Source: Amycolatopsis nigrescens CSC17Ta-90
GTDB lineage: Bacteria > Actinomycetota > Actinomycetes > Mycobacteriales > Pseudonocardiaceae
NCBI RefSeq assembly: GCF_000384315.1
Contig: NZ_ARVW01000001.1
Coordinates: 7,485,001 to 7,549,000, forward strand
Direction of reading: 5' to 3'
Length of the DNA: 64,000 bases
How positions within the stretch are numbered: the stretch's first letter is position 1; every line of letters begins with the position of its first letter. Of the stretch, positions 25,335 through 34,115 are shown one piece after another. The position numbers were made by a program, and so were the translations under genes. The notes beneath the pieces were generated by a model, which did not search any database, was not told the origin of the DNA, and saw only the letters and a program-made list of their open reading frames with translations.

Positions 25335-26312
25335 GTGCGCATCGGATACACGCTGATGACCGAGCAGGCCGGGCCGCGGGACCTGGTCGGCTTCGCGGCG
25401 GACGGCGAACGGGCCGGTTTCGACTTCGAGGTGGCCAGCGACCACTTCTCACCCTGGCTCGAGGAACAGGGCCACGCGCCCTACGTCTGGAGCGTGCTCG
25501 GCGCGGTGGCGCAGGTGACCGAGCGGGTCGAGCTGATGACCTACGTGACCTGCCCGATCATGCGGTATCACCCGGCCGTGGTGGCGCAGAAGGCGGCGAC
25601 CATGCAGCTGCTGTCCGCGGGCCGGTTCACGGTCGGTCTCGGCGCGGGGGAGAACCTCAACGAACATGTCGTCGGCCGTGGCTGGCCACCGGCGAACGTG
25701 CGGCACGAGATGCTCGCGGAGGCGGTGCAGATCATCGCCGGCCTGTTCGACGGCGGATCCTTCAACTACGCGGGTGACCACTTCCGAGTGGACTCGGCCA
25801 AGCTTTGGGACCTGCCCGAGACCAGGACCCCGCTCGCGGTGGCGGTTTCCGGCCCGCAGTCGGTGTCGCGGTTCGCGCCGTTCGCGGACGTCATGGTCGC
25901 GGTGGAGCCCAAGGCCGAGCTTTGCCGCGAGTGGGAGGCGCACCGGAGCGCCCGCTCGGACGGGCCGGCCCGCAAGATCGCACAGCTGCCGGTGAGCTGG
26001 GACCGGGACCCCGACGCCGCGGTCCGCCGGGCGCACGAGCAGTTCCGCTGGTTCGGCAACGGCTGGAAGGTCAACGCCGAGCTGCCGGGGCCCGCCGGTT
26101 TCGCCGGTGCGACCCAGTTCGTCACCGAGCAGGACGTGGCCGGCGGCATTCCCTGCGGCCCCGACGTGGAGCCGATCGTGGCCAGGGTCAAGGAGTTCGC
26201 CGACGCCGGGTTCACCGATGTCGCGCTGGTGCAGATCGGCGGGGAGCACCAGCAGGACTTCTTCGGCTTCGCGAAGAGCACGCTGCTGCCGGCCCTGCGC
26301 GAAATCCACTGA
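25335..26312 (+). CDS. LLM-class F420-dependent oxidoreductase
   Basis: A 325-residue luciferase-like protein of the F420 glucose-6-phosphate-dehydrogenase/hydride transferase type: MRIGYTLMTEQAGP, DHFSPWLEEQGHAPYVWSVLGA, YHPAVVAQKAATMQLLSAGRFTVGLGAGENLNEHVVG are characteristic. It would transfer hydride between a small substrate and coenzyme F420, a cofactor widespread in actinobacteria. GTG 25335 has a strong GGGAGGAG 5 bases upstream. Substrate unknown. Confidence 0.9.
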   Translation: MRIGYTLMTEQAGPRDLVGFAADGERAGFDFEVASDHFSPWLEEQGHAPYVWSVLGAVAQVTERVELMTYVTCPIMRYHPAVVAQKAATMQLLSAGRFTVGLGAGENLNEHVVGRGWPPANVRHEMLAEAVQIIAGLFDGGSFNYAGDHFRVDSAKLWDLPETRTPLAVAVSGPQSVSRFAPFADVMVAVEPKAELCREWEAHRSARSDGPARKIAQLPVSWDRDPDAAVRRAHEQFRWFGNGWKVNAELPGPAGFAGATQFVTEQDVAGGIPCGPDVEPIVARVKEFADAGFTDVALVQIGGEHQQDFFGFAKSTLLPALREIH

Positions 26313-26334
26313 GCAGTGGATCGGCGGTTCCGGG

Positions 26335-27303
26335 TCAGCCGTGGAACCCGGCGAAGATCTTGGTGAACTCGTACTCGGACTGCTCGATGCTGCTGCAGGT
26401 GGGCGAGACCGCCCCGCCGGGGCAGGAGCCGTTGTCGCGGCCGGCGGACCAGAAGGCGAGCAGGCCGATGTGGTTGGCGTTGGCCCAGTCCACCAGTTTC
26501 GTGGCGTCGGACTGCTGGAAGATCTTGCCGTTGTAGTTGCGCCCGATCATCGGGGTCACACCGAGCCGTCGCTTGAGGTCGGCATCGGAGAGGTCCGGCC
26601 AGATCTCGCGCAGCTGGCCGAGGCTGGCGTTCGCGGCGGCGATCACCGCGTCGCCCCAGTTCGGCCTGCTGCTGCCGAACTCCATGGTCATCGGGTTGAC
26701 CAGCACGTCGACCCCGTGCGCGGCGGCGCTGCGCAGCACCTCGAGCGAGTAGGGGTCCATCCCGTAGTCGTCGCCGAGCACGCGCATGGTGTAGCTGACC
26801 GCGGTGCCGCGTTCCTTCTGCACGGTGGCGAGCGCGGTGTTCACCATGTCCTGCGGGATGTTCGACTCGACGTCGATGTCCAGCTGGTCGGCGCCGACGG
26901 TGTCCAGGATCTTCCGGTACGCGCCGGCGAGCGCGTCCGCGGTGTCGCAGGTGGACTCCAGATAGGGACCGGCCGCGCCGCCGGTGGCCACGATGACCTT
27001 GCCGCCGGCCGCCTTCAGCGCGCGGACGTCGTCCAGGATCCGCTGGTCGTCCAGCGGGATGGTGCCGCCCCATGCCGGGTTGCAGCCGGTGCTGTCCGCG
27101 AGCACGAAGGCCAGGGTGAACACCTTCTGCCCTGTCGCGTTCGCAACGTCCACAAGGGACGGTTTCGGCGCAGTGATGTCGATGTACGGCGCGGATTCCG
27201 GGGTGGCCGTCACCCTGGCAGCGCTCGCCGGGGTCACCGCGGCGAGGGCGGTGAGTGCCGCCGCGGTGACGAGTGCGGCGATTCTGGTCCGCGTTCCTGG
27301 CAT
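26335..27303 (-). CDS. secreted GH18 chitinase-like protein (paralogue 1)
   Basis: A 322-residue single-domain protein with signal peptide (RIAALVTAAALTALAAVTPASA). The GH18 catalytic strand is QLDIDVESN (DxxDxDxE pattern with acidic residue E). Neighbouring conserved pieces are KVFTLAFVLA and GLLAFWSAGRDNG. It lacks a carbohydrate-binding domain. Two paralogues lie at 39.7-41.7 kb. The promoter has a DasR-type operator inside the -35/-10 spacer, implying induction by chitin or GlcNAc metabolites. ATG 27303 is preferred; a GTG at 27312 is possible. Confidence 0.85.
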   Translation of the reverse strand: MPGTRTRIAALVTAAALTALAAVTPASAARVTATPESAPYIDITAPKPSLVDVANATGQKVFTLAFVLADSTGCNPAWGGTIPLDDQRILDDVRALKAAGGKVIVATGGAAGPYLESTCDTADALAGAYRKILDTVGADQLDIDVESNIPQDMVNTALATVQKERGTAVSYTMRVLGDDYGMDPYSLEVLRSAAAHGVDVLVNPMTMEFGSSRPNWGDAVIAAANASLGQLREIWPDLSDADLKRRLGVTPMIGRNYNGKIFQQSDATKLVDWANANHIGLLAFWSAGRDNGSCPGGAVSPTCSSIEQSEYEFTKIFAGFHG

Positions 27304-27342
27304 GTCGAGCACCGCCTTTGCCGGTAGGAGCGAGTCCCCAGC

Positions 27343-27372
27343 ACCGTATGTGGTCTAGACCACAATCGTCAA
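27343..27372 (-). promoter_or_regulatory. promoter with DasR-responsive element (dre) in its spacer
   Basis: On the minus strand TTGACG (27367-27372) and TACGGT (27343-27348) are 18 bp apart, and the perfect palindrome TGGTCTAGACCA (27351-27362) sits between them. This matches the DasR consensus ActGGTCTAGACCAnt known from Streptomyces chitinase and GlcNAc genes. Confidence 0.88.
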
Positions 27373-27409
27373 TACCCGCTCCACTCTCTGTCGCACACCC
27401 CTGAAACGG

Positions 27410-27460
27410 CAAATAGCCGACTTCTTGCCCTTTCCGCAAGGGCAAGAAGTCGGCTATTTG
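27410..27460 (-). terminator. perfect 23-bp hairpin downstream of the M28 peptidase
   Basis: Arms 27410-27432 and 27438-27460 are perfectly complementary around a 5-base loop. It lies immediately after the stop of the minus-strand aminopeptidase gene (stop at 27466) and before the promoter of the next minus-strand gene. There is no T-run, as is common in high-GC actinomycetes. Confidence 0.85.
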
Positions 27461-27465
27461 ACCTT

Positions 27466-28512
<1,047 letters not shown>

Positions 28513-28558
28513 CTACTGTACTTATAAATTCCGGTGCGCTCGGATGATATGGAAATGA

Positions 28559-28628
28559 GGAACGGCGCTCACCAGGCCGGTGAGCGCCGTTCCGTCAGCG
28601 CCGGGCCCCCTGGGGGTAAGGGCCCGGC
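28559..28628 (-). terminator. two tandem hairpins between SHOCT and M28 genes
   Basis: The first hairpin has perfect 15 bp arms 28559-28573/28579-28593 with loop AGGCC. The second has 9 bp arms 28600-28608/28620-28628 (GCCGGGCCC). They lie 40-110 bp beyond the stop of the SHOCT gene and before the M28 promoter region, so they likely end the SHOCT transcript. The rest of the 254 bp gap is AT-rich near 28500-28530 and may hold the M28 promoter. Confidence 0.75.
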
Positions 28629-28667
28629 AGGTTCCGCCATACCGGCGGATGCCCGTGGCAGCCGCGG

Positions 28668-28982
28668 TCAGCTGCTGCGCAACGTCTCCCGTCGCTTGAC
28701 GTACTCCTCTTCGTCGATCTCGCCGAGCGCGAACCTGTTCGCCAGCACCGCTTCGGGCGAGGCGGGGCCTGCGGCCGGGCTCGGGCCGGCCTGAACCTGG
28801 GGCCCGGCCTGCTGCGCCCGGCGCGAACGCTTCACCGCGACGGTGATCACGGTGATCAACGCGGCCCAGAAGAGCAGCATCGTCACGACGATGAAGATCC
28901 AGCCCACCCAGCTGGGGCCACCGGAGTAGCCCCAACCACCGTCCCAGCCGCCCCAACCTGGGCGATTGTCGTCCCAGCGCAT
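28668..28982 (-). CDS. SHOCT-domain membrane protein
   Basis: A 104-residue protein: a Trp/Gly-rich N-terminus (NRPGWGGWDGGWGYSG), one membrane helix (VGWIFIVVTMLLFWAALITVITVAV), and a C-terminal SHOCT motif (LANRFALGEIDEEEYVKRRETL). SHOCT helices are common small C-terminal oligomerisation modules in actinobacteria; the role is unknown. GGAGGAA lies 5 bases before ATG 28982. It stands alone. Confidence 0.88.
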   Translation of the reverse strand: MRWDDNRPGWGGWDGGWGYSGGPSWVGWIFIVVTMLLFWAALITVITVAVKRSRRAQQAGPQVQAGPSPAAGPASPEAVLANRFALGEIDEEEYVKRRETLRSS

Positions 28983-29121
28983 GAGATTCCTCCTAGTTGA
29001 CAGTGCGGATCCCGCGGTGTCGTCCGAGGTGTCCAGGCTCCGGATCCGGCGGCGAGTCCGGCGCCCTTGATTTCCACGATACGACGTAATCAATCTTGCC
29101 GCTGGTCACCTGAGATGATGC

Positions 29122-30339
29122 TCAGGAAGGTGCCGCGCGGCGCAGTGCGGAGGCCGGGAAACGTCGGAAAACCGCAGGCAGACAGGCGGTCGTGGCCAGC
29201 AGCAGGGCGCTCGCGACGAACCACGGCAGTGGCGGGGAGACCACCAGCACGGCGGCGAAGGCGGGGGCCAGCGCGTCCGAGGCGCCGTAGGTGTACTGGA
29301 AACCGGCCAGGTAGCGGCCGCGCAGATGGGCCGGCGCGATGCTCTCCACCAGCGTGTTCGCGATGGGACCGTACAGCAGGTCCGCGGCGAGGAAGGGCAG
29401 GGTCAGCGCGAACAGGTAGGCCACCAGCAGGCCGTCCGGAACCCAGAAGGCCGCGCCGACCCCGACGGTCCAGACGACGAACGCGAAGGTGGAGCCGAGC
29501 AGCGCGGTGGACCGCGGCAGGGTCACCGCCGCGCGAACCACGAAGCCGCGGGTGAGCGCCGAGACCGCGGTGATCCAGCCGAGCAGGGCACCAGGCACCC
29601 AGCTCGGCACCTGCAGCATGCTCACCGCGTACACCGGGAGCACCCTGGCGAACAGCGAGATGCTCAGCGTCGGCGGCACGCTGGCCAGTACGAACCCGAG
29701 GAACGACCGATGCCGCAGCACCTCGCGGTAGCCGCCGCGGGGGTCGTCGGAGTGCTGCCGCCGGCGTTCCGGCCGGCGTACGCCCAGGCTGACCATCAGC
29801 GTGCTGACCGCGAAAAGCCCGACGTTGCAGGCGACGAGCACGCGGTAGACGCCGGGATCGTCCTGCACCAGGACGAGGCTGGCCAGGAAACCACCGGCCG
29901 CGACCCCGGCCGACTCGGCCATGCCGGCCAGCGCGAACCCGCGTTCCTTGTGCTGTTCGGCGAGCACGTCCGAGACCACGGCGAACACCGAGGACCAGAA
30001 CATCCGCATCCCGGCGGTCACGCACAGGGTGGCCAGGAACGCGCCGGCCACATCGCTTACCCAGAGCAGCCCGACCGCGCCGGCCAGCTGCGTGCAGCGG
30101 GCGAGCAGGAAGGTCCTCGCCGAGCCGAACCGGTCCACCATCGTGCCGGTGACCGCGGGCAGCGCCAGTGACACCGCGCTCGCGGCCGCCATGGTCAGCC
30201 CGGCGGTGGCGGTGGAGAGACCGGCCACCCGGATCAGGTAGAGCAGCTCCACCGGCAGGAACAGCCCCGAGCCCACGGCGCCGATGGCGATCGACGACAG
30301 CAGCACCCGTCGCGAGGTTCTGCTGCCGGGCCGCCACAC
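29122..30339 (-). CDS. MFS transporter
   Basis: A 405-residue protein with about 12 hydrophobic helices and the MFS loop motif GTMVDRFGSARTFLLAR after helix 2, repeated in weaker form as VESIAPAHLRGRYLAGFQ in the second half. The length and lack of extra domains suggest a DHA1-type exporter. The GTG start at 30339 fits the first helix. It lies head to tail beyond the serine hydrolase gene, 46 bp apart. Substrate unknown. Confidence 0.88.
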   Translation of the reverse strand: MWRPGSRTSRRVLLSSIAIGAVGSGLFLPVELLYLIRVAGLSTATAGLTMAAASAVSLALPAVTGTMVDRFGSARTFLLARCTQLAGAVGLLWVSDVAGAFLATLCVTAGMRMFWSSVFAVVSDVLAEQHKERGFALAGMAESAGVAAGGFLASLVLVQDDPGVYRVLVACNVGLFAVSTLMVSLGVRRPERRRQHSDDPRGGYREVLRHRSFLGFVLASVPPTLSISLFARVLPVYAVSMLQVPSWVPGALLGWITAVSALTRGFVVRAAVTLPRSTALLGSTFAFVVWTVGVGAAFWVPDGLLVAYLFALTLPFLAADLLYGPIANTLVESIAPAHLRGRYLAGFQYTYGASDALAPAFAAVLVVSPPLPWFVASALLLATTACLPAVFRRFPASALRRAAPS

Positions 30340-30385
30340 CTTCGCATGATGTCAGTGCTGTACGCGGATGTTCACGGCCCCTGCT

Positions 30386-31390
30386 TCAAGATCCCAACAG
30401 CTCGGCGAGGCGGCGGGTGATCGGCCACGCGCCGTCCGCGGTGTTCGACAGCACCGTGTGCGTCAGCTCCGAAACCGGGTCGTGCACGCTGCGGAAGGAC
30501 ACCCCCGCGTCGCAGCCTTCGAGTTTCACCGAACCGGTGGACTCGTAAAGCCAGAAGCCGAGGCCGTAGCGGATGAACTCGTGGGGTGTCTCGCTGTGCG
30601 GGCGGACCATCTCCGCGACCCAGTTCGCCGAGACGATCCGCCCGGCGAAGAACGCGGCCCACAGGGCGTGCACGTCCGCCGCGGTGGAGTAGCAGCCGCC
30701 GTCCCCGCTGCCCCGGACTGGCAGGTGGAAGATGTTGGTGCGCAAGCCATCCGGCGTGAAATAGCCGGTCGCGGTGCGGCCGGGCAGCGCGTCCGAGCGC
30801 AGGAACTCGGTGTCGCGCAGGCCGGCCGGGTCGCACACCCGCCGCTTCACCAGCTCGTGGAACGGGACGCCGCTGACGCGTTCGGCGAGCACCGCGAGCA
30901 CCGCGAAGCCGCCGTTGGAATAGCTGAACCGGTGGCCGGGAGCGAACTTCTGCGGATGCCCGCCGAGTACCCGCAGGTACTGCTCGCTGGTGGCCAGCTC
31001 GTGCACGCCGACCGGAAGCACGTGGTCGGTGATGTCGTGCTCGGCTTCCTCGTCGAAGTAGTCGCCGATGCCGGACCGGTGCGTGAGCAGCTGCTCGACG
31101 GTGACCGCGTCGTCGATCAGCGGCAGGTCCGGCCCGAGCACCGAGCGAGCGGTGGTGGCGGGTTCCAGCAGGCCCTGTTCGATCAGGCTGACCACGGTCA
31201 GCGCGGTCAGCCCCTTGGTCCCGCTGGCCACCGCGAACCGGGTGTCGAGCGCGTTCGGGACGCCCCAGCCGCGATGCGCGAGACCGTACGCCTTGGCCAG
31301 CCGGACCTCGGCGCCCCGGTCGACCCGGACCACGCCCGAAAACCCGGTCTCGGCGGCGAGCTCGTCGATTGCTTCCCCCAGATCGTTCAC
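30386..31390 (-). CDS. serine hydrolase, beta-lactamase/class C type
   Basis: A 334-residue beta-lactamase-family protein. The catalytic SxxK is in AVASGTKGLTALTV, the Tyr of the YxN motif in FSYSNGGFAV, and SGIGDYF follows LLTHR as in esterases of this family. It has no signal peptide, so it is probably a cytosolic esterase or peptidase rather than a lactamase. GTG 31390 is chosen as the start because it fits the family N-terminus. It is divergent from the GNAT gene with a 66 bp gap. Confidence 0.86.
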   Translation of the reverse strand: MNDLGEAIDELAAETGFSGVVRVDRGAEVRLAKAYGLAHRGWGVPNALDTRFAVASGTKGLTALTVVSLIEQGLLEPATTARSVLGPDLPLIDDAVTVEQLLTHRSGIGDYFDEEAEHDITDHVLPVGVHELATSEQYLRVLGGHPQKFAPGHRFSYSNGGFAVLAVLAERVSGVPFHELVKRRVCDPAGLRDTEFLRSDALPGRTATGYFTPDGLRTNIFHLPVRGSGDGGCYSTAADVHALWAAFFAGRIVSANWVAEMVRPHSETPHEFIRYGLGFWLYESTGSVKLEGCDAGVSFRSVHDPVSELTHTVLSNTADGAWPITRRLAELLGS

Positions 31391-31456
31391 CTGTCGAGGA
31401 TAGGTCCGCGGCGAAGCTGACACGTAGTTGTTTTCAGGTCGTTTAGGCTGGACGTG

Positions 31457-31906
31457 GTGAGCGACTTTCGGATCGTGCCGGCCGGCACGCACCAGGCCGG
31501 GGCGCTGACCGCGCTGATGGAGGCGAGCGCCGCCTACCAGGGCCGGTACGCCTCCATTCTGGCCGGCTACCAGGTGACCGCGGCCGACATCGAGCAGTAT
31601 CCGACCTTCGTGGCGATGGCCGATGCGGAGATCCTCGGTTTCTACAGCTTGATCGTGGAGCCGCCGGAGCTGGACCTGCTCTTCGTCGCGGACAAGGCGC
31701 AGGGGACCGGTCTCGGGGCCGAGCTGGTGGCGCACATGTTCGAGACAGCGCGCGAAAAGGGGATCAGCTCGGTGCGCGTGGTCTCGCATCCGCCCGCGGA
31801 GGGTTTCTACCTGCGGATGGGCGCCCGGCGGATCGGGGTGATCCCGGCGAAGCCACCGAAGATCCCTTGGGAACGCCCGGAACTGGTCTTCGACGTCCCG
31901 GCCTGA
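31457..31906 (+). CDS. GNAT-family N-acetyltransferase
   Basis: A 149-residue acetyltransferase. The acetyl-CoA loop is seen in LLFVADKAQGTGLGAELVAHMFETAREKG (Q/R-x-x-G-x-G/A variant QGTGLG), followed by PPAEGFYLRMGARRIG, the usual final motif. Substrate unknown. TAGGCT (31444-31449) is 7 bases before GTG 31457, so the transcript is likely leaderless; GTG 31454 is an alternative. Confidence 0.88.
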   Translation: MSDFRIVPAGTHQAGALTALMEASAAYQGRYASILAGYQVTAADIEQYPTFVAMADAEILGFYSLIVEPPELDLLFVADKAQGTGLGAELVAHMFETAREKGISSVRVVSHPPAEGFYLRMGARRIGVIPAKPPKIPWERPELVFDVPA

Positions 31907-31997
31907 CGGTGGTTGTCACCGCTTCGCGAGTCCAGTCGGACGCGGACCGAGCAGCACGGTTCGATGTCGCGGTGGACGAGCACGAGCGGCTAGGCGA

Positions 31998-32951
31998 TCA
32001 CGGGACGAGTGTGAGTTTGCCGCCGGGTCGACGGGACTGGCTGAGCTTGGCGGCCTCGTGGATCTGGTCGAGGGGGTAGGTGCGGGCGACCGATACGGCC
32101 AGGACGCCTTCGCCGGCCAGCCGGGCGAATTCGTCCAGTCGGTCGTAGCGCAGGTCGATGTGGGTGATCCGGGTGCCCAGTTCGGCCGCGGCGGCGAAGT
32201 CGGAGACGGTGAGGACGCGGTCGGGGTCGCCGGTCAGCTTGATGAGGGTCGGCAGTGCGCCACCGGCCGGGCTGGTCTGGTCGGGGCGGTCGATCCGGCC
32301 GCCGGTCGGGGCCGTGTCCAGGGCATGGTCGACGCGGCCTGCGGCCAGCGCGGCGACGCGGTCGGCCATGCCGTCGCCGTAGCCGGTCACCTGTGCGCCG
32401 ATCTCTTCCAGGGCGGCGGCCCGTGCGGGCCCGGCGGTGGCGATCACCCGGATACCCCGGTGCAGGGCGAAGCGCACCGCGGCCTCGCCGACGGTCGATC
32501 CTGCGCCGTGGACGAGCAGCAACTCACCCGGCCCGATGCCGAGGTCGTCGAGCGCGTGCCACGCCGTCTCGGCCGCCATCGGCAGCGCGGCGGCCTGTAC
32601 GGCGGTGACGCCCTCGGGAATGCGCGCCCAGGCCGGCATCAGCGCGTACTCGGCGGCCCCGGCCGTCGGGCCGTCGAAGGTCGCCGGGCCGAACACGCCG
32701 TCGCCGATCTCGACGCCGGTGACGCCCTCACCGAGCGCGTCGACGGTGCCCGCGACCTCGAAGCCGAGCCCGCGCGGCAGCGGCGGCAACCGGTCGGCGA
32801 GCAGGCCGTCGACCACCGCCCAGTCGCTCGGGTTCAGGCCGCACGCCCGCACGGCGATCCGGATCTGGCCGGGTCCCGGCTCCGGCTTCGGGACGTCACG
32901 GAGCACGATCACGTCCGGGGAACCGAATCGGTCGAACTGCAGAGCCTTCAT
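31998..32951 (-). CDS. NADP-dependent quinone oxidoreductase-like MDR protein
   Basis: A 317-residue zinc-free medium-chain reductase (quinone reductase/zeta-crystallin type): MKALQFDRFGSPDVIVLRDVPKPEPGPGQ, GLGFEVAGTVDALGEGV and LLVHGAGSTVGEAAVRFA. It would reduce quinones or enones with NADPH. CAGGAG lies 7 bases before ATG 32951. It is divergent from a TetR regulator, and two copies of the same palindrome lie between them, so it is almost certainly the TetR target. Confidence 0.92.
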   Translation of the reverse strand: MKALQFDRFGSPDVIVLRDVPKPEPGPGQIRIAVRACGLNPSDWAVVDGLLADRLPPLPRGLGFEVAGTVDALGEGVTGVEIGDGVFGPATFDGPTAGAAEYALMPAWARIPEGVTAVQAAALPMAAETAWHALDDLGIGPGELLLVHGAGSTVGEAAVRFALHRGIRVIATAGPARAAALEEIGAQVTGYGDGMADRVAALAAGRVDHALDTAPTGGRIDRPDQTSPAGGALPTLIKLTGDPDRVLTVSDFAAAAELGTRITHIDLRYDRLDEFARLAGEGVLAVSVARTYPLDQIHEAAKLSQSRRPGGKLTLVP

Positions 32952-32967
32952 GACGATCTCCTGTGTG

Positions 32968-33023
32968 ATGACAGCATCTGTTGTCATTGACCCTAGCAGC
33001 ACGACGACAGCCTCTGCTGTCAT
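32968..33023. promoter_or_regulatory. two TetR-type operators
   Basis: ATGACAGCATCTGTTGTCAT (32968-32987) and ACGACAGCCTCTGCTGTCAT (33004-33023) are near-identical palindromes, 36 bp centre to centre. One faces the oxidoreductase and the other the TetR gene, an arrangement for repression of both. Confidence 0.88.
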
Positions 33024-33033
33024 CCTGGTGGCT

Positions 33034-33606
33034 ATGCCGAGATGGGAGTCCGACGCACAGGGCCGGCTCGAGCGCGCGGCGCTCGAGCTGTTCGAGACGC
33101 AGGGATTCGAGCGCACCACGGTCGCGCAGATCGCGCGTACCGCCGGTCTGACCGAGCGCTCCTTCTACCGCTACTTCCCCGACAAGCGGGAAGTCCTTTT
33201 TGCCGGCAACGAGCTCGAGGCTCACCTCGTCGCCAAGGTCGAGGCGGCCGCCCCGGGTCTCATTCCGTTCGAGGCGCTGCTGACCGCGCTGGGGACCGCC
33301 GACGAGGTCTTTCGCTCGCGCGAGTTCCTGCTGCGCCGCGTCGGGGTGATCGCCGCCAGCCCAGCACTGGCCGAACGCGACCTGATCAAGCTCGCCGACA
33401 TTGCCGGCGCACTGGCGCGGGCGCTCGAGCGCCGCGGCGTCGAGTCCGGCGAGGCACGCTTCATCATCGACGTGGCGATCGCGATCTCCCGGCGCGCCAC
33501 CTCCCGCTGGCTGGCCGACCCGGACGCGACCTTCTCCGAACTCATCGCCCAAGCCGCCGCCGAGCTGCGCGAGGCCGTCACCCCGCGAGCCCCGACGATC
33601 CGCTGA
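33034..33606 (+). CDS. TetR-family transcriptional regulator
   Basis: A 190-residue regulator. The DNA-binding domain is ALELFETQGFERTTVAQIARTAGLTERSFYRYFPDKREVL (residues about 15-52), followed by an all-helical ligand domain. ATG 33034 lies 11 bp after an operator palindrome. Divergent from the quinone oxidoreductase gene, which it probably represses until an electrophile or quinone is bound. Confidence 0.93.
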   Translation: MPRWESDAQGRLERAALELFETQGFERTTVAQIARTAGLTERSFYRYFPDKREVLFAGNELEAHLVAKVEAAAPGLIPFEALLTALGTADEVFRSREFLLRRVGVIAASPALAERDLIKLADIAGALARALERRGVESGEARFIIDVAIAISRRATSRWLADPDATFSELIAQAAAELREAVTPRAPTIR

Positions 33607-33682
33607 GCAAGACCGGGCGGGCTCCCCTCGTCGGCGATCAAACCCAGTCACACGTTTTGCAGCCGCGGCCGGCCAGCTGTGG

Positions 33683-33703
33683 CATAATCGAACACATGTT
33701 CGA
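33683..33703 (+). promoter_or_regulatory. LexA box spanning the start codon of a lipoprotein gene
   Basis: A perfect box, TCGAACACATGTTCGA (33688-33703), contains the ATG (33696-33698) of the next gene. CATAAT (33683-33688) is a -10-like element 7 bases before that ATG, so transcription should begin at the start codon and LexA would cover it. Confidence 0.82.
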
Positions 33704-34109
33704 ACGTGTGGGGTGGGCGTGGCGAAGGGTCGCGGTGCTGTTCGTGGGGGGAATGACGCTGGTCACCGGGTGTGCCGAGGCATCGACGGTGCCGGCGGTG
33801 CCGTCGCGGGATCCGGTGACGTTCTCGTCGATCGTGGTGCCGGAGTCCGGTGTGCGGGGGCCGGAAATCACCGTCGAAGGGCGCGCGATCTGGGCCGGCG
33901 GGCAGGCCGCCTGCGCGGAGATCCGGGTCAGCACCGGCCAGGTGTTCGAGCTGACCGGGCCGGCGTTCGGGCACTACCTGTCCGAGGCGGGCACCGGCGG
34001 GTTCTCCCGCTGGGTGCGCGTCACGGGCTACGTGGCACGTGCCTGGCTGCCGAACTGCGACGTGTCCGACGCGCTGGTGGCCGAGGAACTGAGCGTGGTC
34101 GATCCCTGA
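33696..34109 (+). CDS. short lipoprotein with SOS-type leaderless promoter
   Basis: A 137-residue predicted lipoprotein: basic start (ERVGWAWRR), hydrophobic core and lipobox VTGC (C26). The mature part is about 110 residues with two further cysteines (AACAEIRV, LPNCDVSD) that may pair. No family is recognised; an OB-like strand pattern (VTGYVARAWL) is possible. The gene starts inside a perfect LexA box, implying induction by DNA damage and a leaderless mRNA. It converges with the MFS exporter gene, 6 bp apart. Confidence 0.72.
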   Translation: MFERVGWAWRRVAVLFVGGMTLVTGCAEASTVPAVPSRDPVTFSSIVVPESGVRGPEITVEGRAIWAGGQAACAEIRVSTGQVFELTGPAFGHYLSEAGTGGFSRWVRVTGYVARAWLPNCDVSDALVAEELSVVDP

Positions 34110-34115
34110 ACCCGC

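Noticed and set aside
31907..31997. Additional small gene between GNAT and quinone reductase
   Set aside because: A short plus-strand frame exists, but it has no ribosome binding site and overlaps the 3' end of the reductase.
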